Assembly: GCA_905221605.1 (NCBI GenBank)
Contig: CAJNDS010000036.1
Span: forward strand, 62,001 to 126,000
Length of the DNA: 64,000 bases
Direction of reading: 5' to 3'
Source of the DNA: Symbiodinium natans
Lineage: Eukaryota; Sar; Dinophyceae; Suessiales; Symbiodiniaceae
The notes below the pieces were generated by a model. The model did not search any database and was not told where the DNA came from. It saw only the letters and a list, made by a program, of their open reading frames with translations. A program made the position numbers and the translations under genes. Positions 17,821-29,395 of this stretch are shown here, piece after piece (within the stretch, counting starts at the first letter, position 1; each line of letters starts with the position of its first letter).

Positions 17821-19257
17821 CGCAAGACTTCAAGGTCTGGGGTTCCAGTTGCATAGGGTATGAGGGTGTAGGGTGTACGGTTTAGGGATCGGGCCTTCGG
17901 GTTTAGGGCTTCAGAGCGGCTGATTGCTAGACTTGGAGGTTCATGGCCAGTTCTCCTATCTTGGGGCCCATAAGTTGGGCAACCTGGGCCGTGACTGTCT
18001 GCAACCCTGAACCTGCTTGCATTCACCTACCCTTGAACCTTCGCATGCTTGTTTCGGGACATTCATCGCTTTTTTTGGAGAGAGCGGGGGGAGTACTTTA
18101 AACCAGGGCGGATGGCTTCGTTGGGTACTTCCTACAATGGCGGTTAACGCTTCTGTACCTTGGAACACGGTATTCCTATTACGGGACCGACTAAAAAACC
18201 CACATCATGGGTTCCCCAACTACCCCCCTCTCTTAAGTCTATCTAGGGAGAATTAAGCCTAATCAAGGCCATTTAAGAGTGGAACTTAGGGGGGGGAGGG
18301 GGAAAGGTAGGGAAACCCGTGACCACATCAGCCCAAGAGAGAAGCGACTGAAAGAAACGACTGCTCATCCTGCTGGCTGCCTCGGGGAGTCAACCTCGCT
18401 GCTGTCCTTTCCATCGCGCGCAGGAACTGTCAGCCCTAAACCCTAAACCCTAAACCCTATACCCTATACCCGAAACCTAAACTCTGAAACCCGACACCCT
18501 AAACCCGAGTTCTCCTGCCCGACGGAGATGAGACCCTGGAAACCCTAACGATCTGCTTCAGCGGTTGAGAGGTGCAAGGTTCGGATATTTGAGGGGAAAC
18601 TCATGGGCTTTTCTGGCAGTGTAACAACGAGCTCGAACTGCAACACATAAGGTTTAAATTTTCGGGTTTCTAGGTTTAGGGTTTAGGGTATATCTATATA
18701 TATATATATATAAATAAACATGCTGTTGACTTATTTAGTTGTTCGTACCCTAAACCCCAAACCCCAAACCCCAAACCCCAAACCCCAAACCCCAAACCCC
18801 AAACCCCAAACCCCAAACCCCAAACCCTAAACCCTAAACCCTAAACCCTAACCCTAAACCCTAAACCCTGTCTATATGGAGACTTCTGTAGGCCCTTCGT
18901 GGAGGCGCGAAAAGAATCAACCCGGGATCTCCCCAGCAGTTTAGGCAAAAGAAAGAGCTCCCATTCGGGTTTAGGGTTTAGGGTTTAGGGTTTAGGGTTT
19001 AGGGTTTAGGGTTTAGGGTTTAGGGTTTACGGTTTAGGGTTGAGGGTTGAGGGTTTGGGGTTCAGGGTTTTTAGGGCTACTACCGGGGTGGCTTTACAAG
19101 GGGTTTCGGGGCTCAGGGTTGAGGATAGTTCTAAACCCTAAACCCTAAACCCCAAACCTGAAACCTAAGACCAGGGAACTCAGGACCCCCTCGCCCCCCC
19201 CAACAGAAAGGAGCTCACAGGGAGATCTACCCAAGCCGCAGCTCCCAGCAAGGTGCA
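17821..19257. other. Unique segments with telomere-like blocks, no supported gene
   Basis: CCCTAAA blocks lie at about 18,435-18,460 and 18,750-18,870 (many CCCCAAA units). TTTAGGG runs at about 18,965-19,045 and a TA repeat at about 18,692-18,712. Short open frames around 17,650-18,250 cross repeats and are not credible genes. Confidence 0.5.
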
Positions 19258-19372
19258 GGTTTAGGGTTTAGGGTTTAGGGTTTAGGGTTTAGGGTTTAGG
19301 GTTTAGGGTTTAGGGGTTTAGGGGTTTAGGGGTTTAGGGGTTTAGGGGTTTAGGGGTTTAGAGTTTAGGCGT
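19258..19372 (+). repeat. (TTTAGGG)n changing to (TTTAGGGG)n
   Basis: About eight heptamer units are followed by about six octamer units. Heptamer and octamer variants are contiguous here, as in the array flanking the LINE. Confidence 0.9.
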
Positions 19373-19553
19373 GAAGGGTATATAGGTTTCTGTGGTTTGG
19401 GGTATTCGGGGCTTAGGGATTGACGGTGTAAAGGGTTTGGGGGCTTAGGGTTCCCTAAGCCCTGCCCACCCTATACCGAAGTCCTCGTCGTCGACGTCCA
19501 TGCCTCCCGAAACTGATGTGCCCGCCTGCAAGGCGTAATTGCGTTTAGGGCCC
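19373..19553. other. Degenerate telomere-like and GC-rich sequence
   Basis: No gene or repeat family is seen apart from scattered GGGTTT remnants. Confidence 0.4.
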
Positions 19554-19666
19554 TACTTGGGGGTTCATGGGTAGTTCGAAGTGGTGTTATAAGTAGGGTG
19601 ACCATAATTATAAATGGTTATAAACTAATTTAGAGTACTGATAACCCTACGTATGAACCTTCAAGG
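19554..19666. repeat. MITE-like repeat, family C copy
   Basis: TACTTGGGGGTTCATGGGTAG at the left and GTATGAACCTTCAAGG at the right, with GTTATAAGTAGGG and ATAACCCTAC as inner arms. Confidence 0.7.
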
Positions 19667-19884
19667 AAACCCTCAAGGATTCTTTGCCCCAAGGTTCAAA
19701 TCTTCAGTAGTTTCATAGGCACCCTATATATGGCTGCAACCCAAGTAGAAATCATCTGCTGCCCGGGTACTGTAGGGTTTAGGGTTTAGGGTTCAGGGTT
19801 TAGGGTTTAGGGCTTAGCGTTAAGTGCCAGCGCAGGCGCTGCAAGGGACAACAGGTGCTTTCAGATACGACAGACGAGACCCAA

Positions 19885-19985
19885 GAACAGCCTAGGAATA
19901 AAACGGGTGCCCTTGTAGTGTTAAGGGGATTAAAATGGAAGCCCAAACCTAAAAAAAGGAAATAAGGGCCTACTCCGGGTCCTAG
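19885..19985. repeat. MITE-like repeat, family F copy
   Basis: Begins CCTAGGAATAAAACGGGTGC and ends CCTACTCCGGGTCCTAG. It shares its ends with copies near 14,196, 21,560, 44,650 and 52,135. Confidence 0.65.
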
Positions 19986-20039
19986 CAAACATAGCTTGCA
20001 AAGCTGAAGCCCGGTTGCTCGAGACACCTTTACTTTGAT

Positions 20040-21721
20040 AAGAGGAAAAACTCCCTAAACCCTAAGCCCGAAACCGTAAACCCTAAGCCCTAAACCCCAA
20101 ACCCTAAACCCTAAACCAACCATTCCCGCAATGGCTGTTTGGCTGGGTTCTCGTCCCGAGCGCCCCCTCGTTCGGTGACTATAAACAAAGAACTCCCTAC
20201 TTACATCAGGCTGGGAGATGCGGCTCCCCTACGAAAAGCCTTATAGAGCCTGACAAAAAGGTTAGGGTTTAGCATTTAGGGTTTAGGGTTAGGGTTTAGG
20301 GTTTAGGGCTAAGGGCTTAGGGGAGGGAAACAGGGTTCTCCCAAGCATCCGCTTACAGCAGACCGTAGAGGCCCCCTCCTGGCAGACATCTCTTCTCAGC
20401 CCTGAAACCCGCAACTCCTAAACCCTGAGCCTGAAGTAAACCCCTTAGCCAAACCCAAAACCCCCTAAACCCCTAAACCCTAACTCCTAACCCCTAAACG
20501 CAACACCCAAACCCTAATCCCGAAACCCCCTAAACCACTGAACCCCCCAAACCCCCAAAAGCCTGAATCCCAAACCATAAGCCACCCAAACCCCTAAACC
20601 CTAAACTCCTTACCCCCTCTCCGACAATGTCCGCATTGGGGTCGTCCATGCAGGACCGTGCAGATCTGTGAAACTGAACTCGGGCCATGTCTCACAGTGC
20701 CCGATCAGCTTTGCTTTAGGGTTCAGGGTTCTAGGGTTTAGGGTTTTAGGGGTTGTTTCGGGTATAGGTCCAAGTGGTGGAAGAAGCCTCGGTAGCCGCA
20801 GATGGGGCGGTACTACCGGCGGGGGCGCCACATTCAGAAGCGACCATACATCCCCAATCGTTCCCACAGTCGATGCAGGAGAGGGAGGCTCGACTCCCGT
20901 ATCTGCTTCCACCGCCGGAACTGCAGGTGTAGAGACTTTCACCTGTCCACTGGGCGCAGTTGCTGCTCCAGGCACAAGAGACGCAATTCTAGCACTGGAG
21001 CTTTCGACTAGCCCTACCTACCCCTTAAATCTTACACCCGCCTAGCCCTAAACCCTAATTAACCCCCAAACGCCCCCCAAAAAACCCTGAAAGCAAGTGG
21101 GCCTGCATGAACGCCTGCCCTGCTAGGGCTGCCATTCCGAGGACCTGAGGCCGCTTGGGTTTGGATCCCAGGGCGGGTCTCACCCGACCAAAGAAGGTTT
21201 TGGGTTTAGGGTTAGGGGGTTGAGGGTGTAGGGTTTAGGGCTGAGGGTTTAGGGTTAGGGTTTAGGGTTTAGGCTTTATAGGGTTTAGGGTCCAGGGCCT
21301 AGGGTTTTAAGGTCTAGGGTTTAGGTTTTAGGGTCGATGGCTTGTAGGGTTGATAGGGTCGGTGCTTTAAGGTTTAGGGCTGGTTTGCAGTTTGTGGGGT
21401 CTGTTGTGTAGGGTTTTTGGGGGACCAAAGAATGTTGCCATACATTTTTCTGGTGTAGAGTTTTGGGTATCTTGGGGTCCAAAGCTTGGGGAAGAAGGGT
21501 TTCACACTCCGTTATGTTTACGATTATAAGGAGGCTACATCTAGACCCCGAAGTAAAAGGAATCAAAACGGCAATTACCCTTTTTGGTCTAAAGGCTTTA
21601 AGGGAACCGAAACCCGAAACAAAGGAACAGGGGTTTTCTCTGGGTCGTAGAATATCCCAAAACCCTAAACCCTAAACCCTAAACCCTAAACCCTAAACCC
21701 TAAACCCTAAACCCTAGACCA
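20040..21721. other. Telomere-derived sequence with two short ambiguous open frames
   Basis: Mostly CCCTAAA/TTTAGGG-derived DNA. A 330-bp non-repetitive stretch (about 20,620-21,020) is open on both strands for over 115 codons. Neither frame has recognisable motifs, so I do not call a gene. A family-F copy lies at about 21,560-21,660, and a clean CCCTAAA block at 21,660-21,716. Confidence 0.45.
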
Positions 21722-21835
21722 TGGCCTGGGGCGTTGCCATTCCTTGCCAGGGCCGCGGCGCCTCCTCCCTGCGTTGGCGGGGCCGTCGACGCCTTTGCCC
21801 CACCGAGCTCCGACGGATGTAGGGCTTCGGCGGGC
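21722..21835. repeat. Duplicated GC-rich fragment, copy 1
   Basis: A GC-rich piece beginning GCCATTCCTTGCCAGGGCC, flanked by CCCTAAA blocks on both sides. A diverged copy lies at 25203-25300, also directly after a CCCTAA block. It is probably a captured host fragment. Confidence 0.65.
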
Positions 21836-22075
21836 TTAGGCTTAGGGTCCTAAACCCTAAACCCTAAACCCTAAACCCTAAACCCTAAACCCTAAACCCC
21901 GAAGGCTTAGGGTTCAGGCCTTGGGTAGCTCAGATGGCTTGCGGGTCCGCGAGTTGAGGATCAGGGCCCTATAAGGGTGATTCAACCCAAGGATCCACAG
22001 GCCTCCACTCTTCCTTCATTAGGGTTTAGGGTTTAGGGTTTAGGGTTTAGGGTTTAGGGTTTAGGGTTTAGGGCA
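21836..22075. repeat. Telomere-like blocks flanking a short unique piece
   Basis: CCCTAAA at about 21,848-21,900, unique to about 22,020, then TTTAGGG at 22,021-22,073. Confidence 0.85.
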
Positions 22076-22410
22076 GACACGATGCGCAGTTGAGCACGCA
22101 AAGCCAACACCACGTCGTCACGCGAGTATTTGTCTGCCATTCTCTCTCCAGAGCCCCGGCCACGGTGATGACCCAGAATCCTGCGCGAAGTCTCCGAGAT
22201 GTCGAGCTGAACCGCCCCGCTCAGGAGAGTCGCGTTAAGGCTGTGGAGGGTGTATCCAGAGGCAAGTTTTGGAGGCACACCTCCGTAGAGTAGGACGCGC
22301 CCTAGCTGGCCCAGAGTGTGTGTATATGACGCGCGAGCGCACGGAGGCCCAAGAATGAGGAAATCAGGTAGGTGCCCATACACAAAGACCCGAACGGCAT
22401 CCCTGTGAGG
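22076..22410 (-). pseudogene. Possible captured coding fragment (about 110 codons)
   Basis: The minus strand is open for about 110 codons across the whole non-repeat insert that starts immediately after a TTTAGGG block. Composition is protein-like, with mixed hydrophobic and charged residues. There is no recognisable domain, and the open frame continues into repeats at both ends, so the true limits are unknown. It may be an exon fragment or a chance frame. Confidence 0.25.
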
Positions 22411-23174
22411 GTTGAGGGTTTGGGGTAGGGCATGCATTAATAGGTTCATGGGCACTTAGAAATACCCATGAACCTCCAAGTAGGGTTTATCATGGTTTGG
22501 GGCTTAGGGTTATGCTGCTAACCCTAAACATTCAAAACCCGAACCCTACAGCGTTCCAGGTATGCTTTGGTCTGTAGGGTGCCCCACTAAACCAAATCCT
22601 GCAAACCCCCATCTTAAACCCTAAACCCTAAACCCTAAACCCTAAACCGCCCGAGTCTCCCAACTCCAAGGCCCTTAACCTGTTGAGGATTCAGGCCTGA
22701 ACCCTGCAAACCCTAAACCCTAAACCCTAAACCCTAAACCCTAAACCCTAAACCCTGGCAAGTCGGAACAAACCTACAAATACACCCCGGGGGGGGATGG
22801 GGTTAGAAGTACCCTTATTTGGGGGGCCTACGATAGCAAGGAACACCTCATCTAGACCTCCAAATAATAGTATTTGTATGATAGTAAGGACCCAATAAGG
22901 TACTCCTAGTATCGTAAGCACCCTAAAGCAAGTTATGGCCGGTAGGTACACTACTTATAAAACCCCACCTATACCAACGCATGAACCTCCAAGACTTGCG
23001 CCCCAAACCCTAAACCCCAAACCCCAAACCCCAAACCCCAAACCCCAAACCCCAAACCTAAACCCTAAACCCTAAGACATAACCGTAAAACCCTAAACCC
23101 TAAACCCTAAATCCTAAACCCTAAACCCTAAACCCTAAACCCTACTTCGTAGCGTTTAGGGTATAAGGTTTAGG
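22411..23174. other. Telomere-like blocks and partial family-C copies, no gene
   Basis: CCCTAAA blocks occur at about 22,615-22,645, 22,708-22,755 and 23,003-23,145 (many CCCCAAA units). Family-C half arms lie near 22,440-22,485 and 22,975-22,993. Confidence 0.6.
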
Positions 23175-23256
23175 GCGCCTGCGTGTCGGAGGTGCCCCTC
23201 AGCGCTTCCCCGGCCAGCGAGGCCATGGCCAGAGCCTCAAAGGAGCACAAGGCTTC
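23175..23256 (+). repeat. Repeated coding-like fragment LSASPASEAMA, copy 1
   Basis: An uninterrupted copy encoding VPLSASPASEAMARASKEHK between telomere-like blocks. Related copies occur at 26560-26866 (split) and 29396-29470. Several differences between copies are synonymous. It is probably a piece of a host gene that was captured repeatedly. Confidence 0.6.
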
Positions 23257-23500
23257 GGGTTTAGGGTTTGGGGTTTAGGGTTTGGGGTTTAGGGTTTGGG
23301 GTTTAGGGTTTAGGGTTTGGGGTTTAGGGTTTAGGGTTTGGGGTTTAGGGTTTGGGGTTTAGGGTTTGGGGTTTAGGGTTTGGGGTTTAGGGTTTAGGGT
23401 TTGGGGTTAGGGTTGAGGGTTTAGGGCTTGGCGTGTGGGGTTTAGGGTTGAGGGTGTGGGGAGTTTGGGGTTTAGGGCTTCTAGGGGGAGGGCATGGGCA
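23257..23500 (+). repeat. Alternating (TTTAGGG)(TTTGGGG) array
   Basis: TTTAGGG and TTTGGGG units alternate regularly at about 23,260-23,400, then degrade. The near-strict two-unit alternation suggests a 14-bp higher-order unit. Confidence 0.85.
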
Positions 23501-23964
23501 CATGACTTTTCGGGGTTTCTTGGGGCTACTCTAGCCCAGAGGAGCCACGCATCTCACGTTTCTGGTTTTCCGGGGTGCGCCGCCCTGCGTTGGAGGCGAC
23601 GAGGTGGATGACAGCCGTGGCCACGGACTTGGACAACCGTGCGTTGCAGGCAGAGCGCTCCCAAGACCCGGTTCGGGGTACTTGGCCAAAGCCCTGCAGA
23701 GCGCTAACAAACTCCTTAACCTGAGGCCTCCACTTCGAATCGGATTCTGGTTTTGGGGGACCTGCTCCCGAACTAGTAGGTAGGTAGATGGAGCCCTTCG
23801 CCTTAAGTTCCCCTTCCCAAGGCGAAGGCCCTTGCAAATAGACTGTACTTGTTTTTTTACACCGTAGAGGCTAGGTCAATTCGAGGGTGGGGGACCCAAA
23901 CCCTAAATCCTAAATCCTGTAGACCACAAAGCCCTAAGGCCGTATACGACCCTGTTAGACCCCT
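23501..23964. other. Unique segment, no supported gene
   Basis: An open stretch of about 100 codons on the minus strand (23,526-23,837) has no recognisable motifs. Nothing else is seen. Confidence 0.35.
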
Positions 23965-24066
23965 TACTTGGAGGTTCATGGGACGCTGTAAACAGGGTTA
24001 TAGGTACCCTGAAAAAACGCTTATAGCTGTAGTTGCTCTACGCACAATCGAACAATGAACTTCCAG
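23965..24066. repeat. MITE-like repeat, family C copy
   Basis: TACTTGGAGGTTCATGGG at the left and AATGAACTTCCAGTTA at the right, with GGGTTATAGGTACCC inside. Confidence 0.65.
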
Positions 24067-24329
24067 TTATCAGGGGGCAAGGGCAAAGCTGGTGCACGAA
24101 CCATGGCACGGACAAGTGGGGAAGGTGACACCGCTGCCACATTGAGGTGGTTTCTTCGTCACTCTGCAAAGTGAGCATAAGGACAATACCGCAAGAGTTG
24201 CAATCGTAGTAGGAGTAGGAGTAGGAGTAGTGGTAGTAGTAGCAGTAGTAGATCGTCTTAATAGCCAAAACGATGAGAATAATCGTCCGCTGGCGGGCTG
24301 GGTGTGTGCATTTCAAAACAGGAGGTGTA

Positions 24330-24720
24330 AAGACCCATCCCAGCCATACCCTATACCCTAAACCCTACAAGCGCTAAACCCAAAACCCTGCCCTTAACCC
24401 CATAAAGCCTAAAAAAACCATAAGCCCCTGAACCCTATAAACCTTAAAAACCCATAAACCCTATACACCCGAAAAGATCCTGTAAGCCCCATAAACCCCA
24501 TAAGGCCCACAAACCTTATAAACCCTATAAGCCCTACAAGCCCTACAAACCCTCTAAACCCCATAAACCCTATAAAACCCTATAGATCTCATAAATCCCA
24601 TAAACCCTATAACCCTATAAACCCTACAAACCCTATAAACCCTAAACCTCAAAAAAGCCTATGCCCGAACCTCAAGCCCTCAACCTACACCCTAATCGCA
24701 TAACCCTGAACCTTCAATCC
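24330..24720 (-). repeat. Degenerate (CCCTATAAA)n array
   Basis: About 390 bp of nonamer-like units CCCTATAAA/CCCCATAAA/CCCTACAAA. This is a TA-expanded derivative of the telomere-like unit. No gene. Confidence 0.8.
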
Positions 24721-25202
24721 TAACCTCAAACTACAGTGAATTTTCCTACGCCCTGAACACTCCCAAAAAACCCACAAGCACGCAACACCGAGCACTGTCA
24801 CAACCCCTCAGGTTTTAAAAATTATAATCTTTTTACCTCCCCCAGTCTCCCTCCTCCCCTCCCCCTCCCCCGCCCACCCCAGATCTATGTATGATCTATG
24901 ACAACTTCGGCAAAAAGAAAGCGCCAATCCCAAACCTCATAACCACCCAACCTAAACCCCGCAAGATCCCACGAACCATGAAGAAATCCCAAACCCTGAA
25001 CACCCAACTCAGCTTCATATATTGCTATGTATAGTGTCTGCTAATTCCAAAAGTAGGGCCGGGTTCCTATATAGTAGCTTTAGGGCCCAAGTATATACTA
25101 CATAGGTACATGAACCCCTACAGAATGGATACGTGTGGGTTAAACCCTAAGCCCTAAGCCCTAAGCCCTAAGCCCTAAGCCCTAAACCCTAAACCCTAAG
25201 CC
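24721..25202. other. Low-complexity C-rich sequence and half family-E copy
   Basis: A C-rich stretch at 24,830-24,880, a half family-E arm at about 25,060-25,122, and a (CCCTAAG)n block at about 25,142-25,203. No gene is seen. Confidence 0.5.
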
Positions 25203-25300
25203 CTGCCATTCCTTGCCGGGGCCACGGCGCCCCCTTGTGTTGGCGGCGTCGTTGTCGACGACTTTGCCTCCGAGTGCCGGCGGATGCTCGCTTCTTTGAG
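25203..25300. repeat. Duplicated GC-rich fragment, copy 2
   Basis: GCCATTCCTTGCCGGGGCC followed by GGCGTCGT..GTCGACGACTTTGCCTCC. It is a diverged copy of 21722-21835. Confidence 0.6.
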
Positions 25301-26330
25301 TTGAGTTAGGTAGGGTTTAGGGTTTAGGGTTTAGGGCTGAGGGTTTCGGGTTTAGGGTTTAGGGTTTAGGGCTTAGGGTTTAGGGCTTAGGGCTTAGGGT
25401 TGAGGGTTTAGGGATTAGGGTTTAGGGCTTGGGGAACAGAGTAGGTTTCTTTGAGGGTCAGGAGTAGGTATGAGTGGGGAATAGGGTGACTATGAGTAAT
25501 GAAAACTGGATATATCCATATCCATATTTAGGGTACCTATAACGCTACGTATAACTACCTTTGAACCTTCAAGTAAGGAGCTTCTGAGGAGATTCTTTTG
25601 GGTTCAGGGTTTAAGGTGTGGGGTTTATAGCAACCTTGAAGCGATTAACATGTGGCTGAGGAAAGTTTCAGAGCTCATGTGCACTCGGGGCTGAGAGTTT
25701 CGGGGATTTAAGGGATTCAGGGGAATTAGGCAGTTCAGGGTTCGGGTTGGGGGATGTTCAGGGCCTGTAATCAGTTTTTGCTTTGGGGGTTTTGGGATTA
25801 TTTAGGAGGCAACTGAGGAACCCGCCCCCCCCCCCCCCCAACACCTCCAAATTCCACCCCGAACCTTCAATCATCCCACCCTAGAACTCCCGAGTAACCT
25901 AGAAATCAATGGGCATCCCTAGGGTTTAGGGCTTGGGGGCTCAGGGTTTAGGGTTCAACTCCGCACGGCCCGCCTGGAGGTTTGGGGTTTGGGGTTTGGG
26001 GTTTAGGGTTTATAGGGTGAACTTTTCTACCAAAGTTTGTAAGGGGTCCTTAACCCAAACCCCTAAACCCCCACCTCCAAACAAGCAAACCTCCGTAGGC
26101 CCTCTTGAACCCGAAACCTTACACCCAATGCAACCCTCCAAAAAAACATGACGCAAAGTTGGAGGAAAAAGCCGTGTGCCCGCAATCAAGCCCACCCCCT
26201 GCACCCCCAAATTAGACCCTAATACCCTCTAACCCCAAAAAAAACACTACCCCGAAGGACAAGAATACTTTAATTTGTTGTGGGATTCTTAAGCAAATAG
26301 TAGTGAGGTATTCAAATCCTACCTTAAAGG
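25301..26330. other. Telomere-like blocks, partial family-B and family-C copies, no gene
   Basis: TTTAGGG/GCTTAGGG block at about 25,313-25,430; degenerate family C at about 25,450-25,580; poly-C at 25,826-25,840; a family-B right end (GGGATTCTTAAGCAAATAG) at about 26,282-26,308. Short open frames across 25,930-26,210 are repeat-derived. Confidence 0.5.
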
Positions 26331-26424
26331 GGTCTATATACCTACGGAGTATGTACTTGGGCCCTGAAGCTACTAGATAGGAACTCCTTTAAGACCCCAA
26401 GTATATACTACATAGGTACACAAT
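26331..26424. repeat. MITE-like repeat, family E copy
   Basis: GGTCTATATACCTACG to TACATAGGTACACA, with ACTTGGGCCC in the centre. Confidence 0.6.
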
Positions 26425-26559
26425 GTATATATACTTATATATATATGTACATATATATATTCTTATATGTATATGTGCATTATAACCCTAAACCCTACAC
26501 CCTAAGCCCGAAACCCTGAAGCCTGAACCCTTGTATCCATTTGCACCACCCCGGCACCT

Positions 26560-26706
26560 GAGTTGGGGAGGTGCCCCTCAGCGCTTCTCCTCCAGGGAAT
26601 AACAACGCGTACCCGGAAGGTTATACACCTAAAGGTTGCCCTCAATACTCTGCTGATATGGCCCTTCTACTACCTAAGGTACAACCTTAAGGGTCCAGGT
26701 ACAACC

Positions 26707-26759
<53 letters not shown>

Positions 26760-26866
26760 ACCCGAAACCCTAAACCCAAACCCTAAGCCCTAAACCCTAA
26801 ACCAAGATCTCCTGCCAGTGAGGCCATGGCCAGCGCCTCAGCAAAAGGAGCGCACAAGGCGTTGAG
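26560..26866 (+). repeat. Coding-like fragment, copy 2, split by a telomere-like insertion
   Basis: The fragment of 23175 reappears, but it is interrupted after GCGCTTCTCCTCCAG by about 215 bp ending in (CAACCCT)n and CCCTAAA. It then resumes at TCTCCTGCCAG. The imperfect repeat TCTCCT-CCAG on both sides of the insert looks like a target-site duplication. Confidence 0.6.
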
Positions 26867-27119
26867 AGGGTTTTGCTAACGGGTTTAGGGTTTTTGGGCT
26901 CTGGGTTTAGGGTTTAGGGGGTGAGAGGATCTTTGATAGGACAATTTTCAACGTTCTTTATTGGGGTTTTAGAGGGCTTTGGGGGTTTATACCCCGAAAC
27001 CCTAAACCCTAAAACACGCTAGGTAGGGGTTGAGGCCTTAAATTAAGGGGTTCATAGGAGCTTGGTTTGAGAGGCTGCCGAGATGCTGGGTTGCCCGTCC
27101 CCTGTAGGGCCCAAGTATG
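26867..27119. other. Telomere-like remnants, no gene
   Basis: TTTAGGG remnants and a half family-E end (TAGGGCCCAAGTATGGACTAC) just before the microsatellite. Confidence 0.45.
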
Positions 27120-27395
27120 GACTACATGTATATATGTATATATCTATATATGTATATATATATACATATATGTATGTATATATGTATATGTGTATATGTG
27201 TATATGTGTATATATGTATATATGTATATATGTATATATGTATATATGTATATATGTATATATGTTTATATGTATATATGTATATACACATATATGTATA
27301 TAAGTATATATATATATATATACGTATATACATACGTATATACGTATATATGTATATATGCATATATGTATGTGTATATATATATATATATATAA
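27120..27395. repeat. (TATATGTA)n microsatellite
   Basis: About 275 bp of TATATG/TATATA units. Ile-Tyr-Met open frames on both strands are artefacts. Smaller TA runs follow at 27,477-27,505 and 27,568-27,583. Confidence 0.95.
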
Positions 27396-28218
27396 CCCGA
27401 AGCCCTAAATCCTAAACCCTAACTCCTAAACCCTAAACCCTAAAGGGTTTAGGGTTTGGGGTGTGGGGGGGCTTCGGTATATATATATATATATATATAT
27501 ATATAGCAGGGTTTAGGGTTTACGTGTGTATATATATACATATGAATATTTATTTCTATTTTTACATATATATATATATATAGACACCCATTCCGAATTC
27601 AAGAGGGCTTTCTCTTGGCCACAACACTTTACTAAACCACGAACCCAGGGTCCATCATGTACCTCTAGAGTATAGAGGGGTTTCCGAAAATAAGCGGAAG
27701 CCTAAAATACACTTCCACATAGTGGGATTCCCTTAGGATAAGGACCCCAAGAAGTTACCCCTCATGTCATAAACCCCCATATAGTTGGCTACTACTTTGG
27801 GGTTCCTTTGAAAGGATTATAGTATTTGGGGTATGTGAGGGGTACCCCGATTTCTGGAAACCCCACATAGTTGGGTAAAGCTGCTACATACGAACCCCTT
27901 TTCATGCCCAAGTATAGACCCTCTAGGTACATAGACCCTAAACCCTAAACCAACCCCAAACCCTCAACCCTAAACCCTGATCCCTGTAGTTACAAACCCT
28001 ACTTTGGGCAAACCCTAAACCCTAAACCCTGAAACCCTCAAACCCTACCCCTGTGGGCAAGAACCCTAACTAAAACTCTCTTGTCTGGGCGTCCAGCACC
28101 GGTGCCCTGAGCCGGGTATGCAGCAGCAAACCCAGCTGCCTGGCATTGGCTTGAAGGTTGTCATGGAGGTTTAGGGTTTGGGGGTTTTTAGGGTTTAGGG
28201 CTAAGGGCTTAGGGTTTA
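27396..28218. other. Telomere-like blocks and partial family-E copies, no gene
   Basis: A CCCTAAA-to-TTTAGGG switch at about 27,415-27,465 (C-rich then G-rich). Related pieces with CCCCAAGT/GGGTTTCC repeats lie at 27,650-27,935. No coding sequence is recognised. Confidence 0.5.
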
Positions 28219-28403
28219 ACTTGGAAGTTCATGGGTAGATACATAGGTAGGGTTCTAAGTGCCCTTAAAAAGGTTACAGCCAGCTTTAAGTATAGTTACC
28301 CTACTTATAACCATACAAGTAGGGTTATAAGGTACCCTTAAGAAAGTCATAGCCAGCTTTAGTCATAGTCGCCCTACTTCTAACACGTGAAACTACCCAC
28401 GAA
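28219..28403. repeat. MITE-like repeat, family C, internally duplicated
   Basis: The left arm ACTTGGAAGTTCATGGGTAG and the right end ACTACCCACGAACC enclose two tandem copies of the core (GTTAYAGCCAGCTTTA, then GCCCTACTT). Confidence 0.7.
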
Positions 28404-29395
28404 CCGTTTGAGGGTTGGGGCTGCGGGCTGAGGGGGTTCTGGGCTTATGGAGGTCCCTGGACTAAACCCTAAACCCTAAACCCTAAACCCTAAACCCTGA
28501 ACCCTGAACCCTGAACCCTAAACCCTAAACCCAAACCCTGAACCGTTTAGGGCTTCACCGCATGCCTCCTCCACCACTGGGCAGGGGGGTAAATGCAAGC
28601 CAAGGTTCCCTAATACTTTCCACTACTCCCCACTACTCCCTGAGGCTCCCTAAGCTTCCTAAGGTTCCCTACAGGGTGGGGCCCCCTAGTTATAAGTAGA
28701 GTTTGTAAGGGCCCTAAATTGGGTTCTAAGGACCCTAAATTAGGTTATAAGTCCCTTAGCCACAGTTATTATAGTAAGGGGGCCCCACCCTTTAGGTACC
28801 TACCCCTCTTGAACCCTAAAAATAGAGGTAGATGAACCCATAGGGCAACCCTCCGCCCCGAACACTCTAAACCCTCGAAAGCCGCAAACCTGAAAGACTC
28901 AAGAGCCCTAAACCTGAAACCGTAACGCCTCAAACCTGAAAGTCTAAAAACCCACAAAACCCTAAAACCCTAAACAAAAACCAACAGCCTTAAACCTAGA
29001 GCCAGCGTTGACGGGGGAGATCACAGGATCCTATTCAGCTTCCTTTGTACCTCAGCCTTTTGTTGTTTTGATTGTTTTTTTGTTTCTATTTTTTGGGGGG
29101 TTAGGGTTTATTGCGGTCCTTATTGTACGGGAATCATATTTTGGGGGGTCTATATGAGGGGCCCCTGATTTTCGGATACCCACGTAAAGCATAGGAAGCC
29201 GTAAAAGACGAAAGCAACAGACCAAGTTTGCAGCTTAGTAGCAATGACCCTTACACATTCCTAAGTACTACGCACACGTGTAGGTGACTGCGGTACCGGG
29301 GAGAGACGAAACATCTCTAGCCCTAAACCCTAAACCCTAAACCCTAAACCCTAAACCCTAAATGCCTCCAACCCGCAATATGCTGTCTAGGAAGC
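28404..29395. other. Telomere-like blocks and unique DNA, no supported gene
   Basis: CCCTAAA/CCCTGAA at about 28,462-28,545 and 29,320-29,362. A short inverted segment about TAGTTATAAG lies at 28,690-28,780. No gene is seen. Confidence 0.45.

Noticed and set aside
20610-21045. Overlapping open frames on both strands
   Set aside because: Neither shows motifs or limits independent of the surrounding repeats, so no gene is called.
27052-27415. Ile/Tyr/Met-rich frames on both strands
   Set aside because: They are products of the TATATG microsatellite.
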